Assembly: GCF_019956555.1 (NCBI RefSeq)
Contig: NZ_JAHBDQ010000066.1
Location: 160,518-224,517, forward strand
Origin: Pseudomonas sp. A-RE-19
GTDB lineage: Bacteria; Pseudomonadota; Gammaproteobacteria; Pseudomonadales; Pseudomonadaceae
Direction: 5' to 3'
Length of the DNA: 64,000 nt
The notes beneath the pieces are model-generated. The model saw only the letters and a list, made by a program, of their open reading frames with translations. It was not told the origin of the DNA and ran no database searches. The translations under genes were made by a program, and so were the position numbers. Below are positions 17,635 to 26,914 of this stretch, one piece after another; position 1 is the stretch's first letter; each line of letters begins with the position of its first letter.

Positions 17635-19773
17635 TTAAGCCGGAACCGCCTTGGCCTTAGGCTCCCTCTCCCACACTCGATGCTGACCGATCGCGGCAAA
17701 AAACGCGTTGAACAGCTTGGCATCGTTACCCACGATCAACCCCTCATCCACTTCCAGTTTCAATACATCCAACAGCTGCCTGGCCTCGCTATGCAGCGCA
17801 ATCGCTTTCAAGTGCTTATAGGCTTCCAGCAGGTAATGCAGCGCCACGCCGTCAGTGCTCAGCGCCTTGATCGACGCCGCGCCACCCGGCACGAACACGG
17901 CGTCGAACGCCACGGACGGTAAACCCTCCATCGACGCATCCACCGCCAGCATCTTGCCCTCTGTGGTTGTCACGGGGGCTGAGGTCGGGCCGAGCAGTTT
18001 GGCGTGCGCGCCTTCGGCCATCAGTGCTCTCTGCATGGCATCAATCGTGGCGCCATCCACCCCGTTGGCCGCCAAAATGGCCACTTTTCGGGTTTTGATG
18101 TCCCCCGACAGCAGGTTGGCCTGGCTCAGGGCGAGGGAGTGGTCCAGTGACGTTTTACGCACCTCGACCGTTCCGGATGTCGGCACCGGCAAGCCCAGGT
18201 TCTGCGCCACGCGTTTGGCCAGTTCCAGATCGATATTGGCCAGAATCTCATTGACCTGACGTGCACGAATAAACTCGCGCTCGACCTTGCCCAGCTCGAA
18301 GCTGTAGGCCGCGATGATGTGTTCCTGCTCGTGCTTGCTCATGCTGTGGAAGAACAGCCGCGCCTGAGAGAAGTGGTCGCTGAACGACTCGCTGCGTTGG
18401 CGAATCTTCGCGGCGTCGATGCGCTCCGGATAAGTCTCGAAACCACCGTCCTGTGCTGTTGGTGGGGTTTCTTTCGGCCAGCCGCTGTCAATGGAGTTCG
18501 GCTCGTAGGAGGCGCGTCCCTTATCGAGGGTGGTGCGGTGCTGCGCATCCCGTTGACCGTTGTGGAACGGTGCCACCGGGCGGTTGATCGGAATCTCGTG
18601 AAAGTTCGGCCCACCCAGTCGGCTGATCTGCGTATCGGTGTAGGAAAACAGTCGACCTTGCAGCAAAGGGTCATTGGAGAAGTCGATCCCCGGCACGATA
18701 TGTCCAGGGCAGAAGGCAACCTGCTCGGTTTCAGCGAAGAAGTTGTCCGGGTTGCGGTTGAGTACCATTTTGCCCAGCGGGGTGACCGGTACGATTTCCT
18801 CGGGAATCATCTTGGTCGGATCGAGGAGATCGAAATCGAAGGCATGTTCGTTTTCTTCTTCGATGATCTGTACGCCCAATTCCCATTCCGGGTAGTCCCC
18901 CGTCTCGATGGACTCCCAGAGATCACGACGGTGGAAGTCGGAGTCTTTACCGGCGAGTTTCTGCGCCTCATCCCACACCAGCGAACACGTGCCGGCGGCG
19001 GGGCTCCAGTGGAATTTGACGAAGCGCGATTTACCTTCGGCATTGATCATGCGAAACGTGTGCACGCCAAAGCCCTGCATGGTGCGCAGGCTTTTGGGAA
19101 TCGCTCGGTCGGACATGGTCCACATCACCATGTGCGCGGATTCCGGCACCAAAGAGACGAAATCCCAGAAGGTATCGTGGGCCGAACCGCCGGTAGGAAT
19201 CTCGTTGTGGGGCTCGGGTTTGACCGCGTGCACGAAGTCAGGAAACTTGATCGCATCCTGAATGAAGAACACCGGCATATTGTTGCCCACCAGGTCGAAG
19301 TTGCCTTCGTCGGTAAAAAACTTCACCGCGAAACCTCGTACGTCCCGCACGGTATCGCCTGATCCGCGCGGGCCTTGCACCGTGGAGAAGCGCACAAAAA
19401 CAGGAGTCTTTTGACTGGGGTCTTGCAGGAATCCGGCCTTGGTCAGCACGGCATGGTTTTCGTAGGCCTGGAAGTAACCGTGGGCGCCAGTGCCTCGAGC
19501 ATGGACGATGCGCTCGGGAATGCGTTCATGGTCAAAATGCGTGATTTTTTCACGCATGATGAAGTCTTCCAGCAACGACGGCCCGCGGGCGCCGGCCTTC
19601 AACGTGTTCTGATTGTCCGCGACTTTCACGCCCTGGTTAGTGCGCAGGGCCTGTTCGGTGGCATCGGAGCGAAATTTCTCCAGGCTGTCGAGCTTGGCGT
19701 TGGTGTTACCACGATCCAGGGTATCGGTCCCCGCCAGTTGGCTCTTGGATGCGGCAGGCTTTTTAGTACTCAT
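17635..19773 (-). CDS. katE: Large-subunit monofunctional catalase HPII (KatE)
   Basis: The 712-aa enzyme decomposes hydrogen peroxide. The haem domain has the catalytic His in VHARGTGAHG, a distal Asn region, and the proximal Tyr in RLFSYTDTQ. The extra C-terminal about 150 residues form the flavodoxin/GATase1-like domain (KVAILAANGVDGA ... FVPGGAASI) seen only in large catalases. The start at MSTKKPAA was chosen because a GAGGAG ribosome site lies 9 bases before it; the 18-codon extension upstream lacks support. In pseudomonads this gene is usually sigma-S dependent; no promoter was assigned here. Confidence 0.95.
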   Translation of the reverse strand: MSTKKPAASKSQLAGTDTLDRGNTNAKLDSLEKFRSDATEQALRTNQGVKVADNQNTLKAGARGPSLLEDFIMREKITHFDHERIPERIVHARGTGAHGYFQAYENHAVLTKAGFLQDPSQKTPVFVRFSTVQGPRGSGDTVRDVRGFAVKFFTDEGNFDLVGNNMPVFFIQDAIKFPDFVHAVKPEPHNEIPTGGSAHDTFWDFVSLVPESAHMVMWTMSDRAIPKSLRTMQGFGVHTFRMINAEGKSRFVKFHWSPAAGTCSLVWDEAQKLAGKDSDFHRRDLWESIETGDYPEWELGVQIIEEENEHAFDFDLLDPTKMIPEEIVPVTPLGKMVLNRNPDNFFAETEQVAFCPGHIVPGIDFSNDPLLQGRLFSYTDTQISRLGGPNFHEIPINRPVAPFHNGQRDAQHRTTLDKGRASYEPNSIDSGWPKETPPTAQDGGFETYPERIDAAKIRQRSESFSDHFSQARLFFHSMSKHEQEHIIAAYSFELGKVEREFIRARQVNEILANIDLELAKRVAQNLGLPVPTSGTVEVRKTSLDHSLALSQANLLSGDIKTRKVAILAANGVDGATIDAMQRALMAEGAHAKLLGPTSAPVTTTEGKMLAVDASMEGLPSVAFDAVFVPGGAASIKALSTDGVALHYLLEAYKHLKAIALHSEARQLLDVLKLEVDEGLIVGNDAKLFNAFFAAIGQHRVWEREPKAKAVPA

Positions 19774-20034
19774 CAGACGTACTCCTCGTTGCGATTCCCG
19801 TCGTAGCCAGGACTCATGAGCAATCACCCAGGCACGGCCCCGGGCATTTGCGAGTTGCCTAATGAGTGACTGACGGAGTTTTGCGCCGTTCCTTTTTTTT
19901 GACCTTTGATCGCGTTATTGCCAAATGACAGGTTGAATACGAAATAAATGCTAAGAACCTCTATACGGACAGGCTAAAATGCGCGCCCGGCTAACCGCTG
20001 ATCCTTTTCTAACGCGCCCCACAAGGTTCGCTAC

Positions 20035-21042
20035 GTGATCGAGTTTCAAAACGTCCACAAAACTTACCGCGTCGCCGGTAAGGATATTCCCGCCCTGCAT
20101 CCGACCAGTCTGACGATTGAGAACGGTCAGGTCTTTGGCCTGATCGGCCATTCCGGTGCGGGAAAAAGTACTCTGCTGCGTCTGATCAATCGCCTGGAAA
20201 ACGCCAGTGGCGGCAAGATCATCGTCGATGGCGAAGAAGTCACGGCGCTGGATACCAATAGCCTGCGGCGTTTCCGTCAGCAGGTCGGGATGATTTTCCA
20301 GCACTTCAACCTGCTGGCGTCCAAGACCGTGGCCGACAATGTCGCGCTGCCGCTGACCCTCGCCGGTGAATTGTCGCGCAGCGAGATCGACCGGCGTGTG
20401 GCGGAGTTGCTGGCGCGGGTCGGCTTGTCTGACCATGCGAAAAAGTACCCGGCGCAACTGTCCGGCGGTCAGAAGCAGCGCGTCGGCATCGCCCGCGCCC
20501 TGGCGACCAAGCCGAAAATCCTGCTGTGCGATGAAGCGACCAGCGCCCTGGACCCGCAAACCACGGCGTCGGTCCTGCAATTGCTGGCCGAGATTAACCG
20601 AGAGCTGAAGCTGACCATCGTCCTGATTACCCACGAGATGGACGTGATCCGTCGGGTCTGCGATCAGGTGGCGGTGATGGATGCCGGCAAAATCGTCGAG
20701 CAAGGTTCGGTGGCCGAGGTGTTCCTGCATCCCAAGCACCCGACCACCAAGCGCTTCGTGCAGGAAGACGAGCAAATCGACGAAAGCGAACAGCGCGACG
20801 ACTTCGCTCATGTACCGGGGCGCATCGTGCGTCTGACCTTCCAGGGCGAAGCGACCTACGCGCCGTTGCTGGGGACCGTCGCTCGGGAAACGGGGGTGGA
20901 CTACAGCATTCTGGCCGGTCGTATCGATCGCATCAAAGACGTCCCTTACGGGCAATTGACCCTGGCCGTCACCGGTGGCGACATGGAAGCGGCGTTTGCT
21001 CACTTCACCGCAGCTGACGTCCACATGGAGGTGCTGCGCTGA
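20035..21042 (+). CDS. metN: Methionine ABC transporter ATP-binding protein MetN
   Basis: The 335-aa ATPase starts with GTG. Walker A GHSGAGKST, signature LSGGQKQR, Walker B ILLCDEATSALDP and switch His ITHEMD are intact. Residues about 260-335 form the C-terminal NIL/ACT-like domain that binds methionine and gives trans-inhibition. It overlaps metI by one base. Equivalent to the second methionine importer (PA5503-5505) of P. aeruginosa. Confidence 0.94.
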   Translation: MIEFQNVHKTYRVAGKDIPALHPTSLTIENGQVFGLIGHSGAGKSTLLRLINRLENASGGKIIVDGEEVTALDTNSLRRFRQQVGMIFQHFNLLASKTVADNVALPLTLAGELSRSEIDRRVAELLARVGLSDHAKKYPAQLSGGQKQRVGIARALATKPKILLCDEATSALDPQTTASVLQLLAEINRELKLTIVLITHEMDVIRRVCDQVAVMDAGKIVEQGSVAEVFLHPKHPTTKRFVQEDEQIDESEQRDDFAHVPGRIVRLTFQGEATYAPLLGTVARETGVDYSILAGRIDRIKDVPYGQLTLAVTGGDMEAAFAHFTAADVHMEVLR

Positions 21043-21716
21043 TGGAAGTCCTGATGAGTTTCTTTTCCAATATCGACTGGTACGAAATCTGGCTGGCCAC
21101 CGGCGATACCCTGCTGATGCTCGGCGGTTCGCTGTTGTTCACCGTGCTGCTGGGCCTGCCGCTGGGTGTGTTGTTGTTCCTGTGCAGCCCGCGTCAGTTG
21201 CTGGAAGCCAAAGGCGTCTACGCAATGCTGTCGCTGGTGGTGAACATTCTGCGTTCGCTGCCATTCATCATTTTGCTGATCGTGATGATTCCGTTCACCG
21301 TGTTGATCACTGGCACCTCCCTGGGTGTCGCCGGTGCAATTCCCCCGTTGGTAGTGGGCGCGACGCCGTTCTTCGCACGACTGGTGGAAACCGCCCTGCG
21401 TGAAGTGGATCGCGGCATCATCGAGGCGACTCAGGCCATGGGCGCGACGACACGTCAGATCATCATCAACGCCTTGCTGCCGGAAGCCCGCCCGGGCATC
21501 TTCGCGGCGATTACGGTGACAGCGATTACACTGGTGTCCTACACGGCGATGGCCGGTGTGGTCGGCGCCGGCGGCTTGGGTGACCTGGCGATCCGTTTTG
21601 GTTACCAGCGTTTCCAGACCGACGTGATGGTGGTCACCGTGGTGTTGCTGCTGGTGCTGGTTCAAGTGTTGCAAACCGTTGGCGACAAGCTGGTCGTACA
21701 CTTCTCACGCAAATAA
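21042..21716 (+). CDS. metI: Methionine ABC transporter permease MetI
   Basis: The 224-aa inner-membrane protein has five predicted membrane segments and the EAA coupling loop (ATQAMGATTRQIIINALLPEA). Its ATG overlaps the metN stop (TGATG). With MetN it forms the importer core for methionine. Confidence 0.94.
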   Translation: MEVLMSFFSNIDWYEIWLATGDTLLMLGGSLLFTVLLGLPLGVLLFLCSPRQLLEAKGVYAMLSLVVNILRSLPFIILLIVMIPFTVLITGTSLGVAGAIPPLVVGATPFFARLVETALREVDRGIIEATQAMGATTRQIIINALLPEARPGIFAAITVTAITLVSYTAMAGVVGAGGLGDLAIRFGYQRFQTDVMVVTVVLLLVLVQVLQTVGDKLVVHFSRK

Positions 21717-21793
21717 ACAGTTCACGTAACCAAGACATGAGCCGGCCATTCGCTGGCAGGCGCCAAACGGGCGCCTCACAAGGAGTTAGCTGA

Positions 21794-22567
21794 ATGAAAA
21801 AACTACTCGTCGCGTTCGCTGCCGTTGCAGCGTTTTCCGCACACGCTGCCGACACCCTGACGGTTGCGGCCACCCCGGTGCCGCACGCGGAAATCCTCGA
21901 GTTCGTTAAACCGGCCCTGGCCAAAGAAGGCGTGGATCTGAAGGTCAAGGTCTTCACCGACTACATCCAGCCGAACGTGCAGGTAGCGGAGAAGCGTCTG
22001 GACGCCAACTTCTTCCAGCACCAGCCGTACCTGGATGAGTTCAACAAGGCCAAGGGCACTAACCTTGTCAGCGTTGCCGGTGTGCACCTTGAGCCGCTGG
22101 GCGCTTACTCCAGCAAGTACAAAGCGCTGACCGAGCTGCCGGGCGGCGCCAACGTGGTGATCCCGAATGACGCCACCAACGGCGGTCGTGCGCTGTTGCT
22201 GCTGGCGAAGGCTGGCCTGATCAAGTTGAAGGATTCGAACAACATCCTGTCGACCGTGAAGGACATCACCGAGAACCCCAAGGACCTGAAATTCCGTGAA
22301 CTGGAAGCCGCGACCATCCCGCGCGTGCTGACTCAGGTCGACCTGGCGCTGATCAACACCAACTACGCGCTGGAAGCCAAGCTTGATCCGTCCAAGGACG
22401 CGCTGGTCATTGAAGGCAACGACTCGCCGTACGTGAACATCCTCGTGGCCCGTCCGGACGACAAGGACAGCGCGGCGATGCAGAAACTGGTTGCTGCCCT
22501 GCACAGCCCGGAAGTGAAAGCCTTCATCCTCGAGAAGTACAAAGGCGCGGTATTGCCGGCGTTCTGA
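21794..22567 (+). CDS. metQ: Methionine-binding periplasmic protein MetQ (NlpA family)
   Basis: The 257-aa protein has the NlpA/MetQ fold: TVAATPVPHAEILE at the mature N terminus, DYIQPN, NANFFQHQPYLD-like segment and LINTNYAL. The signal peptide ends SAHA-A and there is no lipobox cysteine, so it should be a soluble periplasmic protein, unlike the lipoprotein MetQ of E. coli. A GGAGTT ribosome site precedes the ATG. It lies 77 bases after metI and is followed by a strong terminator. Confidence 0.93.
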   Translation: MKKLLVAFAAVAAFSAHAADTLTVAATPVPHAEILEFVKPALAKEGVDLKVKVFTDYIQPNVQVAEKRLDANFFQHQPYLDEFNKAKGTNLVSVAGVHLEPLGAYSSKYKALTELPGGANVVIPNDATNGGRALLLLAKAGLIKLKDSNNILSTVKDITENPKDLKFRELEAATIPRVLTQVDLALINTNYALEAKLDPSKDALVIEGNDSPYVNILVARPDDKDSAAMQKLVAALHSPEVKAFILEKYKGAVLPAF

Positions 22568-22575
22568 TCTGACGC

Positions 22576-22617
22576 AAAAAAAAACGGGGACGCATTGATT
22601 GCGTCCCCGTTTTTTTA
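22576..22617. terminator. Bidirectional terminator after metQ
   Basis: A8 ACGGGGACGC-ATTGATT-GCGTCCCCGT T7: a 10-bp GC stem with A and T runs on either side. Confidence 0.92.
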
Positions 22618-22634
22618 TGCCTGAAATACCTACC

Positions 22635-22704
22635 CTGTAGGAGCCAGGCTTGCCGGCGAAGGCGCCCGCAAGATCGCCTTCGCCGGCAAGCCTGGCTCCT
22701 ACAG
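22635..22704. repeat. REP doublet, family B
   Basis: CTGTAGGAGCCAGGCTTGCC... pairs with its inverted copy ending at 22704. The core GCCAGGCTTGCCGGCG differs from family A (GCGAGGCTTGCCCGCG). It lies between the metQ terminator and sco. Confidence 0.9.
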
Positions 22705-22715
22705 TTCTGTGTCGG

Positions 22716-23351
22716 TTATTCGCGCTTGAGCATCACCGGCAACTGCGCCACCAGTTTCTGGTTGTTCAACGGTGCGCGAATAAACCCACGCTGCGCCCCG
22801 TCCGGCCCGATCACCGCCAGATTACCGCTGTGATCGACGGTGTAATTTGGCTTGCTGGTGTCCGCCGGAATGAACGGAATACTCACCGCATTCGCCAGTT
22901 TCTGAATGTCTTCCACCGATGACGCGGTCAGCCCGATGAACTGCGGATCGAAGTAGCCCAGGTACTGCTTGAGTTGCTTGGGCGTGTCGCGATTCGGGTC
23001 GACGCTGACCAGCACGATCTGCAACTTGTCCACCGCGTCTGCCGGCAGTTCGCTCTTGATCTGCCGCAGCTGGGCGAGGGTGGTCGGGCAAATATCCGGG
23101 CAGAAGGTGTAGCCGAAGAACAGCAGACTCCACTTGCCTTTCAGCTCGTTGATCACTACCGGCTTGCCGTCCTGATCGGTCATCGTCACGTCCGGCAGGT
23201 TACGGCTTTGGGGCAACAGAATGATCCCCGCATCGATCAGCGCCGTCGGGTCGCCCTGGTTTTTTCCGCTCAGTACTTTATTGATGGTCAGGCCCAGAAT
23301 CAGCGCGATCAGGGCGACGAGAATGAAGACGGTTTTCTGAGTTCGAGTCAT
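22716..23351 (-). CDS. SCO1/SenC copper chaperone for cytochrome c oxidase
   Basis: The 211-aa protein has one N-terminal membrane anchor (about 6-26) and a thioredoxin-like periplasmic domain. Copper ligands are the CxxxC pair in TFCPDICPT and the His in TVDHSGN. It helps load the CuA site of subunit II. The start MTRTQK overlaps the stop of ctaB (ATGA), showing translational coupling; longer upstream frames lie within ctaB. Confidence 0.93.
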   Translation of the reverse strand: MTRTQKTVFILVALIALILGLTINKVLSGKNQGDPTALIDAGIILLPQSRNLPDVTMTDQDGKPVVINELKGKWSLLFFGYTFCPDICPTTLAQLRQIKSELPADAVDKLQIVLVSVDPNRDTPKQLKQYLGYFDPQFIGLTASSVEDIQKLANAVSIPFIPADTSKPNYTVDHSGNLAVIGPDGAQRGFIRAPLNNQKLVAQLPVMLKRE

Positions 23352-24247
23352 AGGTTCAACAGTAAGTAGTGGTCTACGAGCAGCGCGATAAACAGCAGGA
23401 ACAAGTAGTAAATAGAGTACTTGAACGTGTTGATCGCCGCGTGCGGCCGAGTGCCACGGTACAGCACCACGGCCCATTGCAGAAACCTCGCGCCCAGAGC
23501 GAGGGCGCAAATAAGGTAGAGCACGCCGCTCATGTGGATCACATAAGGCATCAGGCTGACGGCCAGCAGCGCAAAGGTATAAAGCAGGATGTGGACTTTG
23601 GTGTAGTGCTCGCCATGGGTCACCGGCAGCATCGGAATGTCAGCCTTGGCGTATTCCTCCTTGCGATGAATTGCCAGCGCCCAGAAGTGCGGCGGGGTCC
23701 AGGCGAAGATGATCAGCACCAGCAGCAACGGTTCGGCGCTGACATGACCGGTGGCGGCGGTCCAGCCGAGCAGCGGTGGGGCCGCACCGGCGAGGCCGCC
23801 GATGACGATGTTCTGCGGCGTCGCGCGTTTCAGAAAACCGGTGTAGACCACGGCATAACCGAGCAAGGAGGCGAGGGTCAGCCACGCTGTCAGCGGATTG
23901 GTGAAGATCAGCAGCAAGACCTGGCCGAGCATCGCCAGTACCAGGGCGAAGGTCAGTGCAGCGGTCGGTGACACCCGACCTTCGGCCAGAGGTCGTTTGT
24001 GAGTTCGGGCCATGACCGCGTCGATGCGCCGGTCCACCACATGGTTGACCGCCGCCGCACCGCCAGCGCACAAGGCGATCCCCAGATTGCCGAACACCAG
24101 CACCGTCCACGGCACCCCGGCGCGGGTCGCGAGGAACATGCCGACCAGCGAGGTGATGAGCATCAGCACCACCACTTTCGGCTTGGTCAGCTCCAGGTAA
24201 TCGCGCCAGATTGCCTGACTGTGACGTTCGCCGATCAGGGTCGCCAT
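23348..24247 (-). CDS. ctaB: Protohaem IX farnesyltransferase (haem O synthase)
   Basis: The 299-aa UbiA-family membrane enzyme adds a farnesyl group to haem b, the first step to haem A. Membrane segments cover most of the length; the prenyl-diphosphate motifs NHVVDRRIDAVMARTHKRP and the second Asp-rich loop HFWALAIHRKEEY are present. It overlaps ctaA upstream by 13 bases and sco downstream by 4. Confidence 0.94.
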   Translation of the reverse strand: MATLIGERHSQAIWRDYLELTKPKVVVLMLITSLVGMFLATRAGVPWTVLVFGNLGIALCAGGAAAVNHVVDRRIDAVMARTHKRPLAEGRVSPTAALTFALVLAMLGQVLLLIFTNPLTAWLTLASLLGYAVVYTGFLKRATPQNIVIGGLAGAAPPLLGWTAATGHVSAEPLLLVLIIFAWTPPHFWALAIHRKEEYAKADIPMLPVTHGEHYTKVHILLYTFALLAVSLMPYVIHMSGVLYLICALALGARFLQWAVVLYRGTRPHAAINTFKYSIYYLFLLFIALLVDHYLLLNL

Positions 24248-25314
24248 GGCATTTCTCCTTTTATTGTTATGGGGCCGGCCGAGTGTTTACGCAGGCTGAG
24301 ACGCCAGCGCACCGGGGGCTGATGCTTGACCCGAACCAGGCTGGTTCGCGCGTGATAATTGACCAGCACCATCGTCAGCAACAGCGCTGCACCGCCGGCG
24401 GTGTGGGCGACCGCCACTGGCAGCGGCAAGTGAAACACCACGTTGCTGATGCCCAGGGTGATTTGTGCGGCCAGGGCGATCAGCACCATGGCGGCCAGGC
24501 GCGTCATGCCGACGACTTTCAGTTGCCAGGCCAGACCGAGCAGCACGAGGGTGACCAGCAACGCGCCGATGCGGTGAGTCAGGTGAATCGCGGTGCGGGC
24601 ATCGCTGTCCAGCTGCCCGCCCAGGTAGTTGGGGCCGATGTGCTGGGTCAGGTGAAAACCGTTGGCGAAATCAGCCGGTGGCAGCCATTGCCCGTGGCAG
24701 GTCGGAAAGTCGATGCAGGCCACCGCCGCGTAATTGGAGCTGACCCAGCCACCCAGGGCAATTTGCAGGATCACCAGCAGCAACCCGGCGGTTGCCCAGT
24801 GCTGCAAACGCCGTGGCACGGTCAGCGCCGGCAACACGCCGGACAGGCGCAAGGTCAGCAGAAACAACAGACTCAACGTCGCAAAGCCGCCGAGCAAATG
24901 CCCGGTGACCACCTGCGGCCAAAGCTTGAGTGTCACCGTCCACATGCCGAACGCCGCTTGGGCGAACACCACCGCCAGCAAAAACAACGGTAATTTCACG
25001 GGCTGCCCCGGGTGATGACGGTGGGTCCAGGCACGGCCCGCCAGCACCGCGATCAACAGCCCCAGGGTGCCGGCGAAGTAGCGGTGGACCATCTCGTTCC
25101 AGCCCTTGTGGGCTTGCACCGGAGTGTCGGGAAAATGCAACTCGGCATGGGCCAGCTGGGCTTCGCTTTTCGGCACGCTGATAAAACCGTAGCAGCCGGG
25201 CCAGTCCGGACAGCCGAGGCCAGCGTGGGTCAAGCGCGTGTAGGCGCCGAGCAACACCACAATCAGTGCCAGCAAGGTGGCAAACAGCGCGAGGCGAAAT
25301 CCTGGTTTGGCCAT
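24235..25314 (-). CDS. ctaA: Haem A synthase (COX15/CtaA family)
   Basis: The 359-aa protein has eight predicted membrane helices in two similar halves, with haem-ligand histidines such as in VHRYFAG and LTHRIG. It oxidises haem O to haem A for the aa3 oxidase. A periplasmic loop includes CIDFPTCHG, a cysteine pair found in many family members. Overlaps ctaB; 10 bases after the Sco-like gene. Confidence 0.93.
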   Translation of the reverse strand: MAKPGFRLALFATLLALIVVLLGAYTRLTHAGLGCPDWPGCYGFISVPKSEAQLAHAELHFPDTPVQAHKGWNEMVHRYFAGTLGLLIAVLAGRAWTHRHHPGQPVKLPLFLLAVVFAQAAFGMWTVTLKLWPQVVTGHLLGGFATLSLLFLLTLRLSGVLPALTVPRRLQHWATAGLLLVILQIALGGWVSSNYAAVACIDFPTCHGQWLPPADFANGFHLTQHIGPNYLGGQLDSDARTAIHLTHRIGALLVTLVLLGLAWQLKVVGMTRLAAMVLIALAAQITLGISNVVFHLPLPVAVAHTAGGAALLLTMVLVNYHARTSLVRVKHQPPVRWRLSLRKHSAGPITIKGEMPWRP

Positions 25315-25324
25315 GACGATGCCC

Positions 25325-25918
25325 TTATCCGATGTTCGACAGTTTCAGCAGGTGGCGCAGGTCGTTGAGCAGGTCCTTGCCCTTCACGGTCGGGTCATAG
25401 CGCAGCACCAGATTGCCGTGCGGGTCGATGATCCACAGGTGCGGCGTGTCGTTGCTCTGGGCGCCTTTGATATAGCTCGGCAAGTCCAGTGAATAACGTT
25501 GCAGCTGCGGGTACTCACGCTGAAGTTTAGTCTCGTAATCGCTGTTCAGCGGCTGCGCGATGGCCAGCGCATGGCTGGCGCGGGAAGCATCGCGACCGAG
25601 GCCGATCTGGATCTGCCGCGCCAGATACACCAGCTGCTGGCAGTCCACCGAACAGTCCTTGGGCGCTGTCACCAGTATTTGCCAGCGGTCTTCCTGCGCC
25701 TGTACGCCTATGTCGTCGCGGGTCTGGCCGTTGCCGATCAGTTCGCCGTGATAACTGCGGCCCTCCGGCACCCAGAACTGCAATTTGTACATGCCCGTGG
25801 CGAGGATCATCGGACCGATCACCCCCAATAGGATCAGCAACAACTGCAAGCGCCCGCGCCGCCGATTGACCGGCGCTTTCGCCTCAGACATGCCGGGTGG
25901 ATTCATGGCCGCTCCCAT
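25325..25918 (-). CDS. Membrane-anchored thioredoxin-fold-like protein with a CxxxC motif in the oxidase locus
   Basis: The 197-aa protein has one N-terminal membrane helix (about residues 23-45) and a periplasmic domain. APKDCSVDCQQL contains a CxxxC pair set like the copper-binding pair of Sco1, and the end reads HLWIIDPHGNLVLRYDP, similar to the conserved strand and turn of thioredoxin-like proteins, with a His next to the turn. This suggests a divergent Sco/thioredoxin-like assembly factor; the annotation in relatives (PA0111-like) is hypothetical. The start at 25918 has an AGGAG site 8 bases before it and overlaps surf1 by 35 bases. Confidence 0.7.
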   Translation of the reverse strand: MGAAMNPPGMSEAKAPVNRRRGRLQLLLILLGVIGPMILATGMYKLQFWVPEGRSYHGELIGNGQTRDDIGVQAQEDRWQILVTAPKDCSVDCQQLVYLARQIQIGLGRDASRASHALAIAQPLNSDYETKLQREYPQLQRYSLDLPSYIKGAQSNDTPHLWIIDPHGNLVLRYDPTVKGKDLLNDLRHLLKLSNIG

Positions 25919-26624
25919 TATTTTTCTCCTTTGCGTTGTGCCAGCCGAGATAGAAGTAAAGGCCGAGCAGGGCAATCGACAGGGCGAACCACTGCACGGC
26001 ATAAGCCAAATGTTTTTCCGGCCCCATGGCCACCACCGGCCAATCGGCCCGGTAAGTCGCGGGACCGCTTTGTGCGCGTAATTCGTAGGCGAAACCGTCA
26101 CGCTCAAGCGCCGTCCACAGCCTGGCCGGCTCAACGGCGGTGATCAGTTGTGGCCAGGTCGTGGCGTTTGGGTCGGCATGCAATTGGAACGTTGCGCCGG
26201 GGGATACGTAGACCCAGGCGTCGAGGCTCAATGTCTGGGTGGGCGTCGTAAATTGCGGCGGTGCGCGCCGATCCGGCCACGGCAGCCAGCCACGATTGAC
26301 CAGCAGCCACAGCCCGGTTGCCTGATCCTGAAACGGTTGCAGCAACTCGACCCCGACCTTGCCGTCGCGCTGACGGTTATCCAACAGCAGGCTGTGCTCG
26401 GCGTCGAACTGGCCGTGCAGGCGAACCCGGCGAAAGGCCGGATCTTCGGTGTGTTGCAGTTCGGTGCTGGCCATCGGTTCGGCCGCCCGGCGCTCGGCGT
26501 AGTTTTGCAGCAGCGCGCTTTTCTCCGCGCCCCGGCTCAACTGCCAGAACCCGAGCGACACCAGCAAGGGCAGCAGCACCGCCACCACGAGGGTCGGCAC
26601 GAGGCCCGGCCGGAAGCGTTTCAT
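25884..26624 (-). CDS. SURF1 family oxidase assembly protein
   Basis: The 246-aa protein has membrane helices near both ends (about 10-28 and 216-235) and a periplasmic domain with the family pattern VNRGWLPWPDRR. SURF1 helps place haem A in subunit I. The start MKRFRPG was chosen as it starts with the positive N terminus before the first helix. It is divergent from the small DUF2909 gene. Confidence 0.9.
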   Translation of the reverse strand: MKRFRPGLVPTLVVAVLLPLLVSLGFWQLSRGAEKSALLQNYAERRAAEPMASTELQHTEDPAFRRVRLHGQFDAEHSLLLDNRQRDGKVGVELLQPFQDQATGLWLLVNRGWLPWPDRRAPPQFTTPTQTLSLDAWVYVSPGATFQLHADPNATTWPQLITAVEPARLWTALERDGFAYELRAQSGPATYRADWPVVAMGPEKHLAYAVQWFALSIALLGLYFYLGWHNAKEKNNGSGHESTRHV

Positions 26625-26694
26625 GGCGTCGCCAGAAAGTCGGTAGTCGCGATAGCTATACTCAAGTGCATCGCCTGTCCCCCGGAGTGTCACC

Positions 26695-26898
26695 ATGCTC
26701 AAAGCAGCCATCGTCCTGATGCTGATTGCCACGGTTGTCAGCCTGTTCAGCGGCCTGTTTTTTCTGGTCAAGGACGACAGCCACTCCAATCGCCTGGTCA
26801 TCGCCTTGAGTATTCGTGTTGCGCTGGCCGCCACCACTGTTGGCTTGATCGCCTGGGGCTTTTTCAGCGGCCAGTTGGTGTCTCACGTGCCTTGGTAG
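26695..26898 (+). CDS. Small twin-transmembrane protein, DUF2909 family
   Basis: A 67-aa protein with two hydrophobic helices (about 4-24 and 38-58) joined by a short polar loop KDDSHSNR. It is the only plus-strand gene within the oxidase cluster, between coxC and surf1, as in P. aeruginosa. Function unknown; position suggests an oxidase assembly or stability role. Confidence 0.78.
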   Translation: MLKAAIVLMLIATVVSLFSGLFFLVKDDSHSNRLVIALSIRVALAATTVGLIAWGFFSGQLVSHVPW

Positions 26899-26914
26899 TC
26901 ATGAGCGCCAAGGC

